Part shown: positions 5,072 to 5,630 of the stretch, piece by piece
Position numbering within the stretch: position 1 is the stretch's first letter
How the letters are laid out: every line of letters starts with the position of its first letter
NCBI GenBank assembly: GCA_002294665.1
Contig: DBFQ01000049.1
Span: forward strand, 1 to 5,630
Direction: 5' to 3'
DNA length: 5,630 nucleotides
DNA from: Candidatus Aminicenantes bacterium UBA876
GTDB lineage: Bacteria > Acidobacteriota > Aminicenantia > UBA2199
Notes under the pieces: model-generated
Told to the model about the DNA's origin: nothing
Databases searched by the model: none
What the model saw: the letters and a program-made list of their open reading frames with translations, nothing else
Program-made: the position numbers and the translations under genes

Positions 5072-5630
5072 CCGCAGCCACAAACAACACCTCCCGCTCC
5101 AGACGGATGCCGTGCTTTTTTTCGACTGTTTCGATGATATGGCGCACAAACGCCTCCAGCTCAGCCATCCCCGCATCACCGGTATTCACGATGAAGTTCG
5201 CATGTTTCGAGGATACTTCAAGACCGTTGCGGCTCCAGCCGCGCAGCCCGGCACTGTCAATGAGTCGCCCCGCCGAAGCGGATGGGTCGCGGCGGGGATT
5301 TTTAAAGAAACACCCGGCGGTACGGGCATTCGGGTCGGGGTGGTTTTTCCTGCGATGCAGAAAGTGGCTGCGCATGCGTTGACGGATCCGCTGTGGATCA
5401 TCGGATTGACCATTCAGCGTGATTTCCAGCAGCACGGAATCGCCGCGCTTGAGAATGGAATCCCGGTAGCGGAAGCCGCATTCATCCGCGCCGATGGATC
5501 GTTGCCTGCCGGAGCCATCCAGGATAACGGCATGGCTGAAGGCGGCGGCCATGTCTTGGCCGAAAGCGCCCGCGTTGACGGCGACCGCTCCGCCGACGGA
5601 GCCCGGGATTCCGGCCAGGAATTCCAGCGA
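5055..5630 (-). CDS. murB: UDP-N-acetylenolpyruvoylglucosamine reductase (MurB), C-terminal 191 residues, 5' end outside window
   Basis: MurB is a cytoplasmic FAD enzyme that uses NADPH to reduce the enolpyruvyl group of UDP-GlcNAc-enolpyruvate, giving UDP-N-acetylmuramic acid for peptidoglycan. The visible part begins in the FAD-binding domain with SLEFLAGIPGSVGGAVAVNAGAFG (residues 1-24 of the fragment, split here as SLEFLAGIPGSV and GGAVAVNAGAFG). It continues with CGFRYRDS (51-58), HPDPNARTAG (97-106), CFFKNP (107-112), SAGRLIDSAGLRG (119-131), VSSKHANFIVN (139-149) and the C-terminal LEREV (177-181) carrying the conserved catalytic Glu. The domain order and missing insert suggest the shorter type II form. 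Cys107 occupies the place usually held by the catalytic proton-donating Ser (E. coli Ser229). The frame is open through base 5630; an internal ATG at 5552 is not the start. The 3' end overlaps the metalloenzyme ATG. Confidence 0.96.
   Translation of the reverse strand, partial: SLEFLAGIPGSVGGAVAVNAGAFGQDMAAAFSHAVILDGSGRQRSIGADECGFRYRDSILKRGDSVLLEITLNGQSDDPQRIRQRMRSHFLHRRKNHPDPNARTAGCFFKNPRRDPSASAGRLIDSAGLRGWSRNGLEVSSKHANFIVNTGDAGMAELEAFVRHIIETVEKKHGIRLEREVLFVAADGRRY

Noticed and set aside
5072..5179. Upstream extension of the metalloenzyme to 380 residues
   Set aside because: It lies entirely within murB in another frame, is basic and Trp/Cys-rich, and precedes the conserved FLDGVG start of the fold.

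Overview
The window is a compact, GC-rich bacterial segment with seven protein genes, all on the minus strand. On the plus strand at the left edge sits the last repeat of a type I-C-like CRISPR array. The organism makes peptidoglycan (murB) and uses TTG and GTG starts with good AGGAGG-type ribosome binding sites. The gene set does not fix a taxon. The protein sequences would fit an anaerobic or uncultured GC-rich lineage such as Desulfobacterota, Acidobacteriota or Aminicenantes-like bacteria, but this is a weak inference.

Layout, read right to left in the direction of transcription. The 3' two thirds of murB (5630-5055) overlaps an uncharacterised alkaline-phosphatase-superfamily metalloenzyme (5071-4037). 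That gene overlaps a yjbQ/UPF0047 gene (4040-3624) through a GTGA start/stop junction. These three look like the end of one operon. A 125 bp AT-rich gap with a good sigma70-type promoter follows, then a single-domain RNase D-like DEDDy 3'-5' exonuclease (3498-2845). A second sigma70-type promoter (2831-2803) precedes rpiB (2758-2279), glyA (2244-961) and a Sir2-family NAD-dependent deacylase (896-132). A 10 bp GC-rich stem-loop separates glyA from the sirtuin gene. About 100 bp beyond the sirtuin stop is the plus-strand CRISPR repeat (1-32), so the array and the rpiB-glyA-sirtuin operon converge.

Functionally the genes are mostly housekeeping: cell-wall precursor synthesis (MurB), pentose phosphate isomerisation (RpiB), serine/glycine and one-carbon metabolism (GlyA), NAD-dependent protein deacylation (sirtuin) and RNA or DNA 3'-end trimming (exonuclease). 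The least understood part is the translationally coupled metalloenzyme-YjbQ pair. No novel defence system is visible inside the window. The CRISPR array, and any cas genes with it, lie to the left of base 1. Points worth a second look are the array edge, the cysteine at the MurB catalytic serine position, the repeat-rich promoter of the exonuclease gene, and the stem-loop before the sirtuin gene.
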